Part shown: positions 7,831 to 16,740 of the stretch, in pieces
How positions within the stretch are numbered: the stretch's first letter is position 1
Layout of the letters: every line of letters begins with the position of its first letter
From: VRUE01 sp963702705
GTDB lineage: Bacteria; Actinomycetota; Thermoleophilia; Solirubrobacterales; 70-9
DNA: 64,000 bases
NCBI GenBank assembly: GCA_963702705.1
Contig: CAVPDR010000001.1
Coordinates: 155,017-219,016, forward strand
Direction: 5' to 3'
Notes under the pieces: generated by a model
What the model was told of the DNA's origin: nothing
The model's database searches: none
What the model saw: the letters and a program-made list of their open reading frames with translations, nothing else
Program-made: the position numbers and the translations under genes

Positions 7831-8151
7831 TCACGCAGCTTTGCGAGCTGTTCCATAGCGCCGCCGACCCGCGCGCGGGTCGGCCTCCTCGGCGCGGCGA
7901 GCCAACTCCCGGATGGTTGGCTCGAGGCGCTGCCATTCGTGTCTGCGGCCAAGCTGGAAGATGAGTATGGCCTGTGCTCCAAAGAGGACGACGCCGGCCA
8001 CGACGATCTTCAGCGTCATGGCGCTGTTTGAGCTGAGGAACCAGAGGACGGCGATGCCATCGGCGACTACGGCGTGCCAGCTGCGCAGAAGCCGCGACGC
8101 GTCAGGAGGACGATGAGGCACGGCCTCCCCGTCCTCGTTTCCGCTTGGCAT
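7831..8151 (-). CDS. Small membrane protein of unknown function
   Basis: 106 residues; no family recognised. The segment from about residue 27 to 68 is largely hydrophobic, with one clear membrane helix (LKIVVAGVVLFGAQAILIFQ) and possibly a second before it. The C-terminal 35 residues are charged (RRHEW...ELARRAEEADPR). It ends three bases from the convergent parB end and overlaps the upstream small gene by 50 bases, so its true start may be internal. It could be spurious, but the helix supports a real protein. Confidence 0.45.
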   Translation of the reverse strand: MPSGNEDGEAVPHRPPDASRLLRSWHAVVADGIAVLWFLSSNSAMTLKIVVAGVVLFGAQAILIFQLGRRHEWQRLEPTIRELARRAEEADPRAGRRRYGTARKAA

Positions 8152-8389
8152 CCAGCGAGCTGATCCCCGCCCTTTCTTCGTCCCGCGCTTCCCGCGCCCT
8201 CAGCAGATCGACTATGCGCGGATCGGCCTTCAGGCTCGAGATGTACGACCGCACGGCAGCGCGAAGCTCGTCTGGCAGGGCACGGTGTTCGAAGAAGGCG
8301 GCAGCCTCCAGCACTTCAAACTCCGAATCATCAATGCGAATGTTGACTTGGCGCTGGGCCAACGGTTGAAGCCCTTTCCGTCCGACCAC
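8102..8389 (-). CDS. Possible small ribbon-helix-helix-like protein
   Basis: 95 residues. The stretch QRQVNIRIDDSEFEVLEAAA followed by LPDELRAAVRSYISSL looks like a beta strand plus two helices, as in ribbon-helix-helix DNA-binding or antitoxin proteins; the tail is rich in Lys/Arg and Ser. This is a shape-based guess, not a firm family match. No toxin is recognisable next to it; the overlapping downstream gene is a small membrane protein. Confidence 0.45.
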   Translation of the reverse strand: MVGRKGLQPLAQRQVNIRIDDSEFEVLEAAAFFEHRALPDELRAAVRSYISSLKADPRIVDLLRAREARDEERAGISSLDAKRKRGRGGRASSSS

Positions 8390-8502
8390 ACTGCTACGCC
8401 GCTTCAGTGTAGCGCCGAAGAAAAAAGTTGGCTGAGCGGTAAAGGCAGGCCAGACGCGGCCCGTTGCCTAGCCAGGACGGCCGCTATCCTTCGCTTGGCT
8501 GC

Positions 8503-8576
<74 letters not shown>

Positions 8577-8588
8577 TTCGTGCAACAG

Positions 8589-9074
8589 ATGCAGATCTAC
8601 GGCGTCAGCTTTGACATGGTCGGCAAGCAGCCGATTGTCTTGCTGAAGACCGTCGACAGCAACAAGTTCCTGCCGATCTGGATCGGGCACCCGGAGGCAG
8701 CCGCGATCCTGATGAAGCTGCAGGGCGCCTCGACGCCGCGGCCGATGACACACGACCTGCTCTCCGACCTGCTGGAGCAGCTCGACGCAAAATGCGAGCG
8801 GGTCTCGGTGACGGAGCTGCGTGACAACACCTTCTACGCCTCGATCACGGTCTCGATCAACGGCACCGAGATGGAGATCGACTCACGACCCTCCGATGCC
8901 CTCGCCCTTGCAGTCCGCGTTTCGGCGCCGATCTTCGCCGACGAGAACGTGATCGAGGAGTCGGCGATCGAGTTCGAGCACGACGTCGAGGACACCGAGG
9001 AGGTCGTCGACAAATTCAAAGAGTTCCTCGACGAGGTCACCCCCGACGACTTCGCCCAGGGTGAGGATTCCTAG
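8589..9074 (+). CDS. Bifunctional nuclease family protein (DUF151)
   Basis: 161 residues. The pattern VLLKTVDSNKFLPIWIGHPEAAAILMKL, TRPMTHDLLSDLL-like (here TPRPMTHDLLSDLLEQL) and SRPSDALALAVRVSAPIF is the DUF151/BFN signature. Family members in Mycobacterium and plants have been reported to have nuclease activity; the role here is unknown. The start may instead be the in-frame GTG at 8580. The C-terminus is acidic. The gene lies directly after tRNA-Ile and converges on ddl, overlapping it by four bases. Confidence 0.9.
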   Translation: MQIYGVSFDMVGKQPIVLLKTVDSNKFLPIWIGHPEAAAILMKLQGASTPRPMTHDLLSDLLEQLDAKCERVSVTELRDNTFYASITVSINGTEMEIDSRPSDALALAVRVSAPIFADENVIEESAIEFEHDVEDTEEVVDKFKEFLDEVTPDDFAQGEDS

Positions 9075-10003
9075 GCGTTAGCGGGCGCCAGCGCCAGGTC
9101 GAGGATCCGCTCGACCAGCTGCTCGAATGACATCCCGGCTGCCTCGGCTGCCTGCGGGAAAAGGCTGGTGTCGGTGAGGCCGGGGATCGCGTTGACCTCG
9201 AGCACCTGAGGCCCTTCGCCTCCCAGGATCAGGTCGACACGTGAGAAGCCGGCGCAGCCCAACGCCTCGTACGCCGCCAGCGCGGTCTCGGTGACGACCG
9301 AGGCTTCCTCGGTCGTGAGGTCGGCAGGGCAGACGAACGAGGTCCTGCCGATCTCATAGCGAGCTTCGAAGTCGTAGCTGTCCCCCGAGTTGGGGATCGC
9401 CTCGACGATCGGCAACGGCTCCCCGCCGAGCACGCTTACCGCCAGCTCGCGGCCGTCGACGAAGCGCTCGAGCAAGACCCGGTCGTCATAGCTGAAGGCC
9501 GAGATCAACGCCTCGGGCACGTCGAACCAGTTCTCGGCGAACTTGACTCCGAGCGCCGAGCCTCCCCGGCTCGGCTTGACTACGACCGGGAAGCCAAGCC
9601 GCTCCTCAAGGCCGCCGAGCGCCTCGGCCGCGCCGAGCTCGCGGAAGGCAGTCTCGTTGAAGGCAAACCAGTCCGGTGTCGGAATTCCGGCCGAGCGAAG
9701 CTCGTGCTTGGCCATCACCTTGTCGATACAGCGGCCGCAGGCCGCGACGCCCGGACCGGTGAACGGTACCCCGAGGATTTCGAGCAGCTCCTGTGTGGTC
9801 CCATCCTCGCCGCCCATGCCGTGCATGGCGATGAAGGCGACATCTGGTTTGCCGGCTATCAGCCGCTTGACCAGACTCCCGTCAGCTTCGAGCGGCAACA
9901 CCTCATGACCAAGCCGGCCCAGCGCGTCTTCGACCCGGGCCCCCGATCGCAACGAGACGCCGCGCTCGAGCGAGCGGCCGCCTTTCAGCACGGCGACCTT
10001 CAT
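9071..10003 (-). CDS. ddl: D-alanine--D-alanine ligase
   Basis: 310 residues of the ATP-grasp fold. The N-terminal domain begins KVAVLKGGRSLERGVSLRSG; the ATP-binding part shows FPVVVKPSRGGSALGVKF, and the C-terminal metal site shows FSRVDLILGGEGPQVLEVNA followed by IPGLTDTSLFPQAAEAAGM. It joins two D-alanines for the peptidoglycan pentapeptide. It follows the aminotransferase gene with a four-base overlap, suggesting co-translation. Confidence 0.95.
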   Translation of the reverse strand: MKVAVLKGGRSLERGVSLRSGARVEDALGRLGHEVLPLEADGSLVKRLIAGKPDVAFIAMHGMGGEDGTTQELLEILGVPFTGPGVAACGRCIDKVMAKHELRSAGIPTPDWFAFNETAFRELGAAEALGGLEERLGFPVVVKPSRGGSALGVKFAENWFDVPEALISAFSYDDRVLLERFVDGRELAVSVLGGEPLPIVEAIPNSGDSYDFEARYEIGRTSFVCPADLTTEEASVVTETALAAYEALGCAGFSRVDLILGGEGPQVLEVNAIPGLTDTSLFPQAAEAAGMSFEQLVERILDLALAPANA

Positions 10004-11367
10004 GCACCGCCCTCGCCGGTCTTCCGAAATGGGAGGACGTTTTCCGCTTCGGGGGACGGGCGGGGCTTGGCCGGCTCCAGAGCTTCGGGCTGCTCGCCGG
10101 TGAGTGCGCTGTACAGCTCGACCTGCTCGGCGATCGTCTTACCGATGCGGCGGATGCCCTCGCGAATCTCATCCTCATTGCCAGCGGAAAAGTTGAGTCG
10201 CATCGAGCTGCGGCCCCGGCCGTCGACGTAAGCGGCTTGGCCGGGTACAAAGGCGACGTTCTCCCGCAACGCCTTCGCCAGCAGGTCGCTGGTGTCGATG
10301 TAGGCCGGCAGGGTGGCCCAGATGAAGAGGCCGCCGTCGGGCTCGGTCCAGGTTGCCTGCGCGGGGAAGTGGAGTTCGAGCGCCTCGATCATCGCGTCGC
10401 GGCGACTGCGGTAGATGTCAATCAGGCTCTCGATGTACTGCCGCCAGCTCCCTTCGCGGAAGTACTCGCGGACGAAGTACTGGGTCAGGGTCGAGGTGCA
10501 GAGGTCGGCCGCCTGCTTGCCGAGGACCACCTTCTCCATCACCGGCGGCGGCGTCACCGCCCAGCCGAGGCGGATGCCGGGGGAGAGGATCTTCGAGAGC
10601 GTGCCGACATAGATGACGAAGTCGCCGCCGTCGAGCTGGTAGAGGGGCGGCAGCGACTCACCGCCGAAGCGCAGCAGGCCGTACGGGTTGTCCTCAACCA
10701 CGAGCAGCTCCCGGGCGCGGGCCAGCTCGACCAGGCGCCGCCGCCGTTCCAGCGACATCGTCACTCCGGCCGGGTTCTGGAAAGTCGGCACCGAGTAGAT
10801 GAACTTGGGTCGTCGACCCTCTCCGTCGAGTTGCTCGAGCGCCCCCTCGAGCGCGTCGATCCGCATCCCGTCGCCGTCGCACTCGATCTGGATCGTCTCG
10901 GCCTGGTAGCTGCAGAAGACCGGGATCGCGCCGGGGTAGGTCGGCGCCTCGCAGATCACCGCGTCGCCGGGGTCGACCAGCGCCTTGCAGATCAGGTCGA
11001 TCGCCTGCTGACCGCCGGTCGTGACGATCACGTCCTCGGGGTCGGGCAGCATGCCCTCGGCGCCCATCACCTCGACGATGCAGTCGACGGTCTCACGGAA
11101 ACCCTCGGTGGGTCCGTACTGCAGCGCCTCGGCAGCGGACTCCTGGGCGATTCGCGTCATCTGCGCGGCGAAGGCCTTCGGCGGGAACGTCGAGGTGTCC
11201 GGCAGCCCACCGGCGAGGGAGATCACCTCAGGCCGCGCCGTCACCGCCATCAGATCGCGCATCGCCGAGGAGCGCATCACCTGGGTTCGCTCGGCGAAAA
11301 GGCCGGCGTAGCGCTCCAGGTCGCTGCTGCGGGCGTGGGCGCGTCGCCGGTGAGGCGGCTCGGGCAT
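10000..11367 (-). CDS. PLP-dependent aminotransferase (2-aminoadipate/LysN-like)
   Basis: 455 residues of the class I/II aminotransferase fold. Visible features are ISLAGGLPDTSTFPP near the N-terminus, LQYGPTEGFRE, VTTGGQQAIDLICKAL, VVEDNPYGLLRF and the PLP lysine in GTLSKILSPGIRLGW. This pattern is closest to the LysN/MocR-type branch acting on 2-aminoadipate, aromatic or branched-chain amino acids; the substrate cannot be told. The ATG at 11367 is preferred over an upstream start at 11391. It precedes ddl with a four-base overlap. Confidence 0.9.
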   Translation of the reverse strand: MPEPPHRRRAHARSSDLERYAGLFAERTQVMRSSAMRDLMAVTARPEVISLAGGLPDTSTFPPKAFAAQMTRIAQESAAEALQYGPTEGFRETVDCIVEVMGAEGMLPDPEDVIVTTGGQQAIDLICKALVDPGDAVICEAPTYPGAIPVFCSYQAETIQIECDGDGMRIDALEGALEQLDGEGRRPKFIYSVPTFQNPAGVTMSLERRRRLVELARARELLVVEDNPYGLLRFGGESLPPLYQLDGGDFVIYVGTLSKILSPGIRLGWAVTPPPVMEKVVLGKQAADLCTSTLTQYFVREYFREGSWRQYIESLIDIYRSRRDAMIEALELHFPAQATWTEPDGGLFIWATLPAYIDTSDLLAKALRENVAFVPGQAAYVDGRGRSSMRLNFSAGNEDEIREGIRRIGKTIAEQVELYSALTGEQPEALEPAKPRPSPEAENVLPFRKTGEGGA

Positions 11368-11420
11368 GCGGATAGTGTGGCGGATCGGCACCGGCTCGCC
11401 GAGGGAGTTAGGTTTTCGGC

Positions 11421-11855
11421 GTGGGATCTTTCTCCGGCATCTGCCTCGAGCTTGGCATCGGCATCGCGATCGGGATGCTCGCCGGCACCACCGGCACGCA
11501 CGGCTCGGCCCGTGGCCGGATGACGATCCTGGCCGGCGTGATCGCCCTCGTCATCGGCTTCCTGCTCGCCGGCGGCGCCGACGTCAGCGCAGCGGTAGGC
11601 GCCTTCTTCTGCCTGCTCGGCGCGGTAACCGCCTGCCTGATCGTCAGCGACGTCGTCAGCGGCGCTGGCCGCCGCGAGGGCAGCGGCAGCGGCGCGCTCG
11701 GCTTCCTCGTCTCGCTGGCCGCCCTGATCGTCGTCGCGATCGCAATCCTGATTTCCCCCGCCTCGCTACTCGTGCTGGCCGTCCTCGTCTGGCTCGGAAT
11801 CTCGCGTCGTCGGCGGGCCCAGCGCAAACACGCCGGCCTCCGCGTCCTCCGCTGA
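11421..11855 (+). CDS. Integral membrane protein of unknown function
   Basis: 144 residues with about four hydrophobic helices (for example TILAGVIALVIGFLLAGGAD, AVGAFFCLLGAVTACLIV and ALIVVAIAILISPASLLVLA) and a basic C-terminal tail RRRRAQRKHAGLRVLR on the inside. No family recognised. It is divergent from the aminotransferase gene and followed 36 bases later by the phosphodiesterase gene. Confidence 0.65.
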   Translation: MGSFSGICLELGIGIAIGMLAGTTGTHGSARGRMTILAGVIALVIGFLLAGGADVSAAVGAFFCLLGAVTACLIVSDVVSGAGRREGSGSGALGFLVSLAALIVVAIAILISPASLLVLAVLVWLGISRRRRAQRKHAGLRVLR

Positions 11856-11891
11856 CCAGCCCAGCCCAGCGGTTGGGGATCATGCGGGCAG

Positions 11892-13409
11892 ATGCCTGAC
11901 AAGAAGCTGATCCTCACCTACGTCGACTCGCTGCGCACGGACATGCTCCTGCGCACGGTCGACGAAGGGCGCGCGCCTACCTTCGCCGCCCTGATCGAAC
12001 GCGGGGTGCTGATTCCCGACTGCGTCTCCAGCTTCCCCTCGGTGACCCCGGTCGCCTCGGCCGAGATGGTCACCGGAGTCGGATCCGACGAGCACTGGAT
12101 CAGCGGCATGAACTGGTACCACCGGCTCGAGCGGCGCTACGTCGAATACGGCTCCTCGCTGGAGGCGAGCCGCAGCTTCGGCGTCTTCCGCACGCTCTAC
12201 GACCTCGTCTACAACATGAACCTGGCCCACCTCAATCCCGGAATCGAGACCACCTTCGAGCAGCTCGATGACGCCGGCATGCGCACCGCCTGCACGCCGT
12301 TCCTGATCTACCGTGGCCGCCACCGCCATCAGGTCTCGCTCGAGGGACTGCTGCGTCGCGCGGTCGACGCGACCCGGCTCAAGTTCCGCCACCACACCTG
12401 GGGCCCGGCCGAGCTCTTCTACGGCGACCTTTACGCCAGCCGCGAAGTTCCCTGCAAATCGACCTCGATCCCGGGCAGCCGCGATGGCTACTCGGCTTGC
12501 TGCGCCGCGGAGCTGGTCGCCGACGATGGCTTCGACTTCCTCCTCTTCTCGCTTCCCGACAACGACAACTACTCGCACCGCCATGGGCCCGAGGCGAGCG
12601 TCGAGTCGATTTCAAAGGCCGATCACTGTTTCGGCAAAGTCGTCGAGGCGGCGGGAGGGATCGACGACTTCCTCGCACGCTACGCGCTGATCCTGCTCGC
12701 CGACCACGCGCAGACAGAGGTCCACCGAGGCCTTCCGCTGGCGGAACTGCTCGCCCGCGAGTGGACCGTGCTGCAGCCCTCGGAGTCGCGGCCGGAGCCG
12801 GCTCAGCTCGCGGTCAGCCCGACCGGCCGAGCGGCGCACGTCTACCTGCTGCCGGGCGAAGGCGAACGAGCCGACCCCGAGGCGGTTCGCCAGACACTGG
12901 CCGTGATCGAGGGCGCCGACCTCGTCTGCCGCCTCGAGGACAGCGAGGGCAAGCCCCTGATCCGCGAGGAGCCGTGCGCTCCGGAGCCCGGCGCGACCGC
13001 GGTGGTCGAACGCCGTGAACGGCAACTGCGCTTTCGTCCCGGCGATGGGGTGGCGGACCTACGCAACGGGCGCTGGCACCTCGACGGCGACCTCGGCGTA
13101 TTGGAGGCGAGCATCGAGAACGGGCGGCTGCGCAGCGACACCTACCCAGATCCGCTCGCCCGGGTCTGGTCAGCCCTCGGCAGCCCCCACGCCGGCGACT
13201 TCATCCTCTCGCTTGCTCCCGGCTTCGAGGCGGTGGACTGGGGCGGAGTCAGCCACGCCGGCGGCGGCAGCCACGGCGCCCTGCATGCCGGCGACTCCCT
13301 CGGCCCGCTCCTCTTTGTCGGCTGCGGGCCTAAGGATCCGAATGAGCGCGCTCAATGGGCGTTGCGCGATGTAGCGCCGGTCATCAGGCGACACTTCGGT
13401 CTGGATTAA
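11892..13409 (+). CDS. Alkaline phosphatase superfamily nucleotide pyrophosphatase/phosphodiesterase
   Basis: 505 residues. The metal-site pattern of the superfamily is visible: TYVDSLRTDM near the N-terminus, FPSVTPVASAEMVTG (nucleophile region, about residues 48-62), SLPDNDNYSHRHGPEA, LLADHAQTEV and a late GGGSHG histidine. No signal peptide is present, so it is probably cytoplasmic or acts on a membrane substrate from the inside. It is coupled to the following GT87-like gene (stop TAA and start ATG share one base). Its substrate is unknown; a phospholipid head group or lipid-linked sugar is an inference only. Confidence 0.85.
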   Translation: MPDKKLILTYVDSLRTDMLLRTVDEGRAPTFAALIERGVLIPDCVSSFPSVTPVASAEMVTGVGSDEHWISGMNWYHRLERRYVEYGSSLEASRSFGVFRTLYDLVYNMNLAHLNPGIETTFEQLDDAGMRTACTPFLIYRGRHRHQVSLEGLLRRAVDATRLKFRHHTWGPAELFYGDLYASREVPCKSTSIPGSRDGYSACCAAELVADDGFDFLLFSLPDNDNYSHRHGPEASVESISKADHCFGKVVEAAGGIDDFLARYALILLADHAQTEVHRGLPLAELLAREWTVLQPSESRPEPAQLAVSPTGRAAHVYLLPGEGERADPEAVRQTLAVIEGADLVCRLEDSEGKPLIREEPCAPEPGATAVVERRERQLRFRPGDGVADLRNGRWHLDGDLGVLEASIENGRLRSDTYPDPLARVWSALGSPHAGDFILSLAPGFEAVDWGGVSHAGGGSHGALHAGDSLGPLLFVGCGPKDPNERAQWALRDVAPVIRRHFGLD

Positions 13410-15061
13410 TGGACAGGACCCGCAGGCCGATCCTCTTGTCCGCCCTCCTCCTGGCGCTTGTGATCCCAGCGACCGCATCGGCGCAGGTGGGTGCTTCGGA
13501 GGCAATACGGATCGCCAACCGCGACCCCAACGTTGCCAAGGAGCGAGCTGAGAACGGAGCGCTGACGCACAGCGCGAGCAAGGTCGACGGCAACTGGGAG
13601 GTCGCCTACTTCGCCGACGAAAAAGAGGTCGCGCTCGTCATCGTCGACCCTCGCAGCGGACAGGTGCGCGAGTCGTGGACCGGCTACCAGGTTGCCTGGA
13701 AAATGGCCCGCGGCTACTCCGGCGCCTTCGGTCACAAGCTCAACGCCCCCTACGTCTTCCTGCCGCTCTGCGCGATCTTCCTGCTCGGCCTGGTCGACTG
13801 GCGCCGCCGCTGGCGGGTGGCAAACCTGGACCTGCTCGTCCTGCTCGGCTTCGGGGTCTCCAACCTCTTCTTCAACCGCGCTGAGATCGGCGTCTCGGTG
13901 CCGCTCCAGTACATCCCGCTTCTCTATCTATTCGGGCGGGCCCTCTGGATTGGCCTGCGCGGGAGAGGGGAGGGGATCCGCCCGTCCTGGCCGACGGCCT
14001 GGCTGCTCGTTGCCGCCCTCTTCCTGCTCGGCTTCCGGGTCGGCCTCAACCTGGCCGACTCCGGCGCGATCGACGTCGGCTACGCGGGAGTGGTCGGCGC
14101 CAACCGGATCTCCCACGGCGAACCGATCTACGGCAACTTCCCCGAGGACGTCTCCCAGGGGGACACCTACGGCCCGGTCAACTACCTGGCCTACGTCCCC
14201 TTCGAGCGGATCTGGCCCTGGTCGGGCAGCTGGAACGACCTCCCGGCGGCCCACGGCGCAGCGGTCTTCTTCGACCTGGCCACCTTCGCTCTCCTCATCT
14301 TCCTCGGCCGCCGGATCCGCCCCGGCCCCGAGGGCAACAAGCTGGCAGCCACACTGGCATTCGGCTGGGCCGCCTATCCATACACGGCTTATGCACTCCT
14401 ATCCAATTCCAACGACACCCTGGTAGCGATGCTGTTGGTTGGCACCCTGCTGGTGTTGGCACGCCCCGCAGCTCGCGGTGTCCTGGCAGCGCTCGCAACC
14501 CTGACCAAGTTCGCACCGGCGGTGTTGGTGCCGATGCTCGCTACGTATCGGCCCGCGGGGCCTGTCGCCGCAGGGGACCCACCACCCCTTCCGGTCGCTA
14601 AAGCGTCCTCAGGGGCGGTTCCCCCTACGGCGCCACCCGCGGGAGTGAAGTTTGCGATTGCCTTCGTGCTCACCGCGCTCGCGCTACTCGTCTGGCCCGC
14701 GATAGATCCCGGCCTGCACACGTTCTACGACCGCACCATCGCCTACCAAGCGAGCAGAAATTCACCGTTCAGCATCTGGGGACAGGTAGCTTGGCTTGAG
14801 CCACTGCGCATCGCGATTTTGGCCGCAGTCGCTGCAATGGCCACGCTCTTCGCCTTCCGCCCCAAGGAAAAGAAGCTCACCCAGGTAGCGGCCCTGGGGG
14901 CGGCGCTCCTGATCGGAGTCCAGCTGACAATGCACCACTGGTTCTACCTCTACATAGTCTGGTTCTACCCACTCCTACTGGTAGCAATGGCGTCCCTTGA
15001 AAGGGAGTCGGGGGCTGTCTCGACGATGCCTCGCGAAGCGGCTCCGCAGAGTGACGGGTAG
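13409..15061 (+). CDS. GT87/DUF2029-like membrane mannosyltransferase with palindrome-derived insertions
   Basis: 550 residues. A signal-like N-terminus (ILLSALLLALVIPATASA) and an extracytoplasmic domain of about 100 residues precede roughly ten hydrophobic helices; the NRISHGEPIYGNFP and GDTYGPVNYL segments resemble polyprenol-phosphate-sugar-dependent glycosyltransferases of the GT-C fold. Residues about 382-412 (Pro/Ala-rich) are encoded by an in-frame type II palindrome between two helices. The last 19 residues, with the stop codon, lie in a type I palindrome. ATG 13409 overlaps the previous stop. Substrate unknown. Confidence 0.8.
   Translation: MDRTRRPILLSALLLALVIPATASAQVGASEAIRIANRDPNVAKERAENGALTHSASKVDGNWEVAYFADEKEVALVIVDPRSGQVRESWTGYQVAWKMARGYSGAFGHKLNAPYVFLPLCAIFLLGLVDWRRRWRVANLDLLVLLGFGVSNLFFNRAEIGVSVPLQYIPLLYLFGRALWIGLRGRGEGIRPSWPTAWLLVAALFLLGFRVGLNLADSGAIDVGYAGVVGANRISHGEPIYGNFPEDVSQGDTYGPVNYLAYVPFERIWPWSGSWNDLPAAHGAAVFFDLATFALLIFLGRRIRPGPEGNKLAATLAFGWAAYPYTAYALLSNSNDTLVAMLLVGTLLVLARPAARGVLAALATLTKFAPAVLVPMLATYRPAGPVAAGDPPPLPVAKASSGAVPPTAPPAGVKFAIAFVLTALALLVWPAIDPGLHTFYDRTIAYQASRNSPFSIWGQVAWLEPLRIAILAAVAAMATLFAFRPKEKKLTQVAALGAALLIGVQLTMHHWFYLYIVWFYPLLLVAMASLERESGAVSTMPREAAPQSDG
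14552..14643. repeat. Large palindromic element, type II (copy 2), inside a coding sequence
   Basis: The core TTCCGGTCGCTAAAGCGTCC is identical to the type II copies at 4771 and 44508. The arms, CCCGCGGGGCCTGTCGCCG and CGGCGCCACCCGCGGG, pair with each other and differ from the other copies at paired positions. The reading frame of the GT87-like gene stays open through the element and encodes a Pro/Ala/Gly-rich loop. Confidence 0.8.
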
Positions 15062-15136
15062 GGCCCCGAAGGGGCCACAAGATTCGCCCCACCGGAGGTG
15101 GGGCGTGGGCACTCGGCGAGACAGCCCCCGACTCCC
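15003..15136. repeat. Large palindromic element, type I (copy 2)
   Basis: Arms of 24 bases (15003-15026 and 15113-15136, 23 of 24 pairs) enclose a core that begins TGCCTCGCGAAGCGGCTCCG and contains GGCCCC/GGGGCC and GCCCCACC/GGTGGGGC hairpins. The core matches the other type I copies, while the arms carry paired changes. The left half encodes the end of the GT87-like gene, whose TAG lies in the core. The right end is six bases from the convergent ymdB-like stop. Confidence 0.85.
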
Positions 15137-15142
15137 TCCCGG

Positions 15143-15922
15143 CTACGGATTAATAGGAGCCGGCACCATCACCGGCGTAATCGAGTCAGCCAGCCCCTTG
15201 TCGTTCACCTCGACCGCCGCCCCCATCACCCAGACGTCCTCTTCCGCCGTCTCGAACTTGACCGGCATCTGAGTGATCATCTGCTCCAGGATCAGCTCCG
15301 GTTTCACGCCCAGCACGCTGGTCCGCGATCCGGTCATGCCGACGTCGGAGATGAACGCGGTCCCCCGCGGCAACACCCGCGCGTCGGCGGTCGGCACGTG
15401 GGTGTGGGTTCCCAGCACCGCCGCGACCCGACCGTCGAGGTGCCAGCCCATCGCCACCTTCTCGCTCGTCACCTCGGCGTGAAAGTCGACGATGGAGAAA
15501 TCGCACTCGATCTTCTCGAGGATGCTGTCGACCTCGTGGAAGGGGGAGCGGGCGACCTTGAGGCCGATCATGCCGCTGAGGTTGATCACGCCGACCCGCT
15601 CGCCGGCGGCCTCGACCACGGTGTAGCCGCGGCCGGGGTTGGCATAGGGGTAGTTGGCCGGCCGCACGACCCGATCGCTGCGGTTGAGGAAGCCGTAGAC
15701 GCTGCGGTGGCGGTAGACGTGATTGCCGCTGGTGATCACATCGGCGCCGGCATCGAAGAGGGCCGCCGCCGTCTTCTCGGTGATTCCCATCCCGCCGGCC
15801 GAGTTCTCGCCGTTGACGATGACCAGGTCGGGCGCGTGGCGCCGTCGCAGCTCGGGCATAGCCGCCGCGAGTCCGCGACGACCGGGGCCGCCGACCACAT
15901 CGCCGATGAAGAGAACCTTCAT
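15143..15922 (-). CDS. ymdB: YmdB-family metallophosphoesterase (cyclic nucleotide phosphodiesterase)
   Basis: 259 residues with the full metallophosphoesterase pattern: KVLFIGDVVGGPGR, VIVNGENSAGG, DVITSGNHVYRH, and GTHTHVPTADARVLP followed by FISDVGMTGS. This is the TIGR00282/YmdB family, whose Bacillus member hydrolyses 2',3'- and 3',5'-cyclic nucleotides. The ATG at 15922 gives the native start; a GTG two codons upstream is possible. It is convergent with the GT87-like gene, with a palindrome between them. Confidence 0.92.
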   Translation of the reverse strand: MKVLFIGDVVGGPGRRGLAAAMPELRRRHAPDLVIVNGENSAGGMGITEKTAAALFDAGADVITSGNHVYRHRSVYGFLNRSDRVVRPANYPYANPGRGYTVVEAAGERVGVINLSGMIGLKVARSPFHEVDSILEKIECDFSIVDFHAEVTSEKVAMGWHLDGRVAAVLGTHTHVPTADARVLPRGTAFISDVGMTGSRTSVLGVKPELILEQMITQMPVKFETAEEDVWVMGAAVEVNDKGLADSITPVMVPAPINP

Positions 15923-16038
15923 GGTCACCTGACCCTATCTGCGATATTGCGGTCGAGGTGCTGTGAGCGTCCAGTGTCACGGTGATCGCCGGGTGTTCGA
16001 ATCGCGCGGCGATGGGGCCGCGAACGAAAGGGGGTTCT

Positions 16039-16719
16039 GTGAGCGAAGGCAGCGAGGTCTTGGAGCGCGCGATGCGCTACCCGTACGCCGTGCCGGCGCG
16101 TCCCTTCGTACAGCAGGGGCATCGCACCCTCGACCCGGAAGAGGTTGAGGTGGACTGTGCGCAGCGTTCGCGACTTCTCGTCTACGGCTCCAACGGCTCA
16201 CCGGAAGCGCTTGCCCGCAAGCTTGCCCTCAGCCACGACCCGGTGCTGGTCGAGCCGGCCCGGCTGCACGACTTCGACGTCGTCTACTCGGCGCACTTCT
16301 CGCCCTACGGCGCGGTGCCGGCGACGCTGCAGCGCAGCCCTGGGACGACGGCCCGGGTGGCGATCATCCACCTCACCGCCGAGCAGCTGCGACTGGTCTC
16401 GGCGACCGAGCCCAACTACGAGCTGACCTCCCTTGAGACGGCCGCCTGTGAGTTGCCGGACGGCGAGGCGATGACCAACCTCTCCGCCTACCTCAGTCGC
16501 CACGGCTGCCTGCTGGCCGACGGTGAGGAGGTGGCGTTGGTCGCGGTGCCGGCGTGGGAGCGGCGGTTCGCCGAGCTGAGTGAGCCGCAGGTGCTCGAGC
16601 GGCTGCGGTCCGAACTCTGTCCCGACGAAAGCATCGACTCCTTCATCCTCGCCAATGTCACCGACCCGGGGCTTGCCCAGCGGCGCTCGGCCCAGCTTCC
16701 CAGTCGAGCGTTTACCTAG
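16039..16719 (+). CDS. Hypothetical protein with a gamma-glutamylcyclotransferase-like YGSN motif
   Basis: 226 residues. The segment RLLVYGSNGSPEALARKL resembles the glycine-rich start of gamma-glutamylcyclotransferase-like folds, and DVVYSAHFSPYGAVPATL with a following RVAIIHLT could be further strands. The catalytic glutamate cannot be placed with confidence, so the link is weak. I chose GTG 16039 because a GGGGG purine run lies just upstream; the frame is open from 15982. It is isolated, between a divergent ymdB and a convergent ABC transporter. Confidence 0.6.
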   Translation: MSEGSEVLERAMRYPYAVPARPFVQQGHRTLDPEEVEVDCAQRSRLLVYGSNGSPEALARKLALSHDPVLVEPARLHDFDVVYSAHFSPYGAVPATLQRSPGTTARVAIIHLTAEQLRLVSATEPNYELTSLETAACELPDGEAMTNLSAYLSRHGCLLADGEEVALVAVPAWERRFAELSEPQVLERLRSELCPDESIDSFILANVTDPGLAQRRSAQLPSRAFT

Positions 16720-16740
16720 TCGAGGAGCCGCGCGCCGCCC

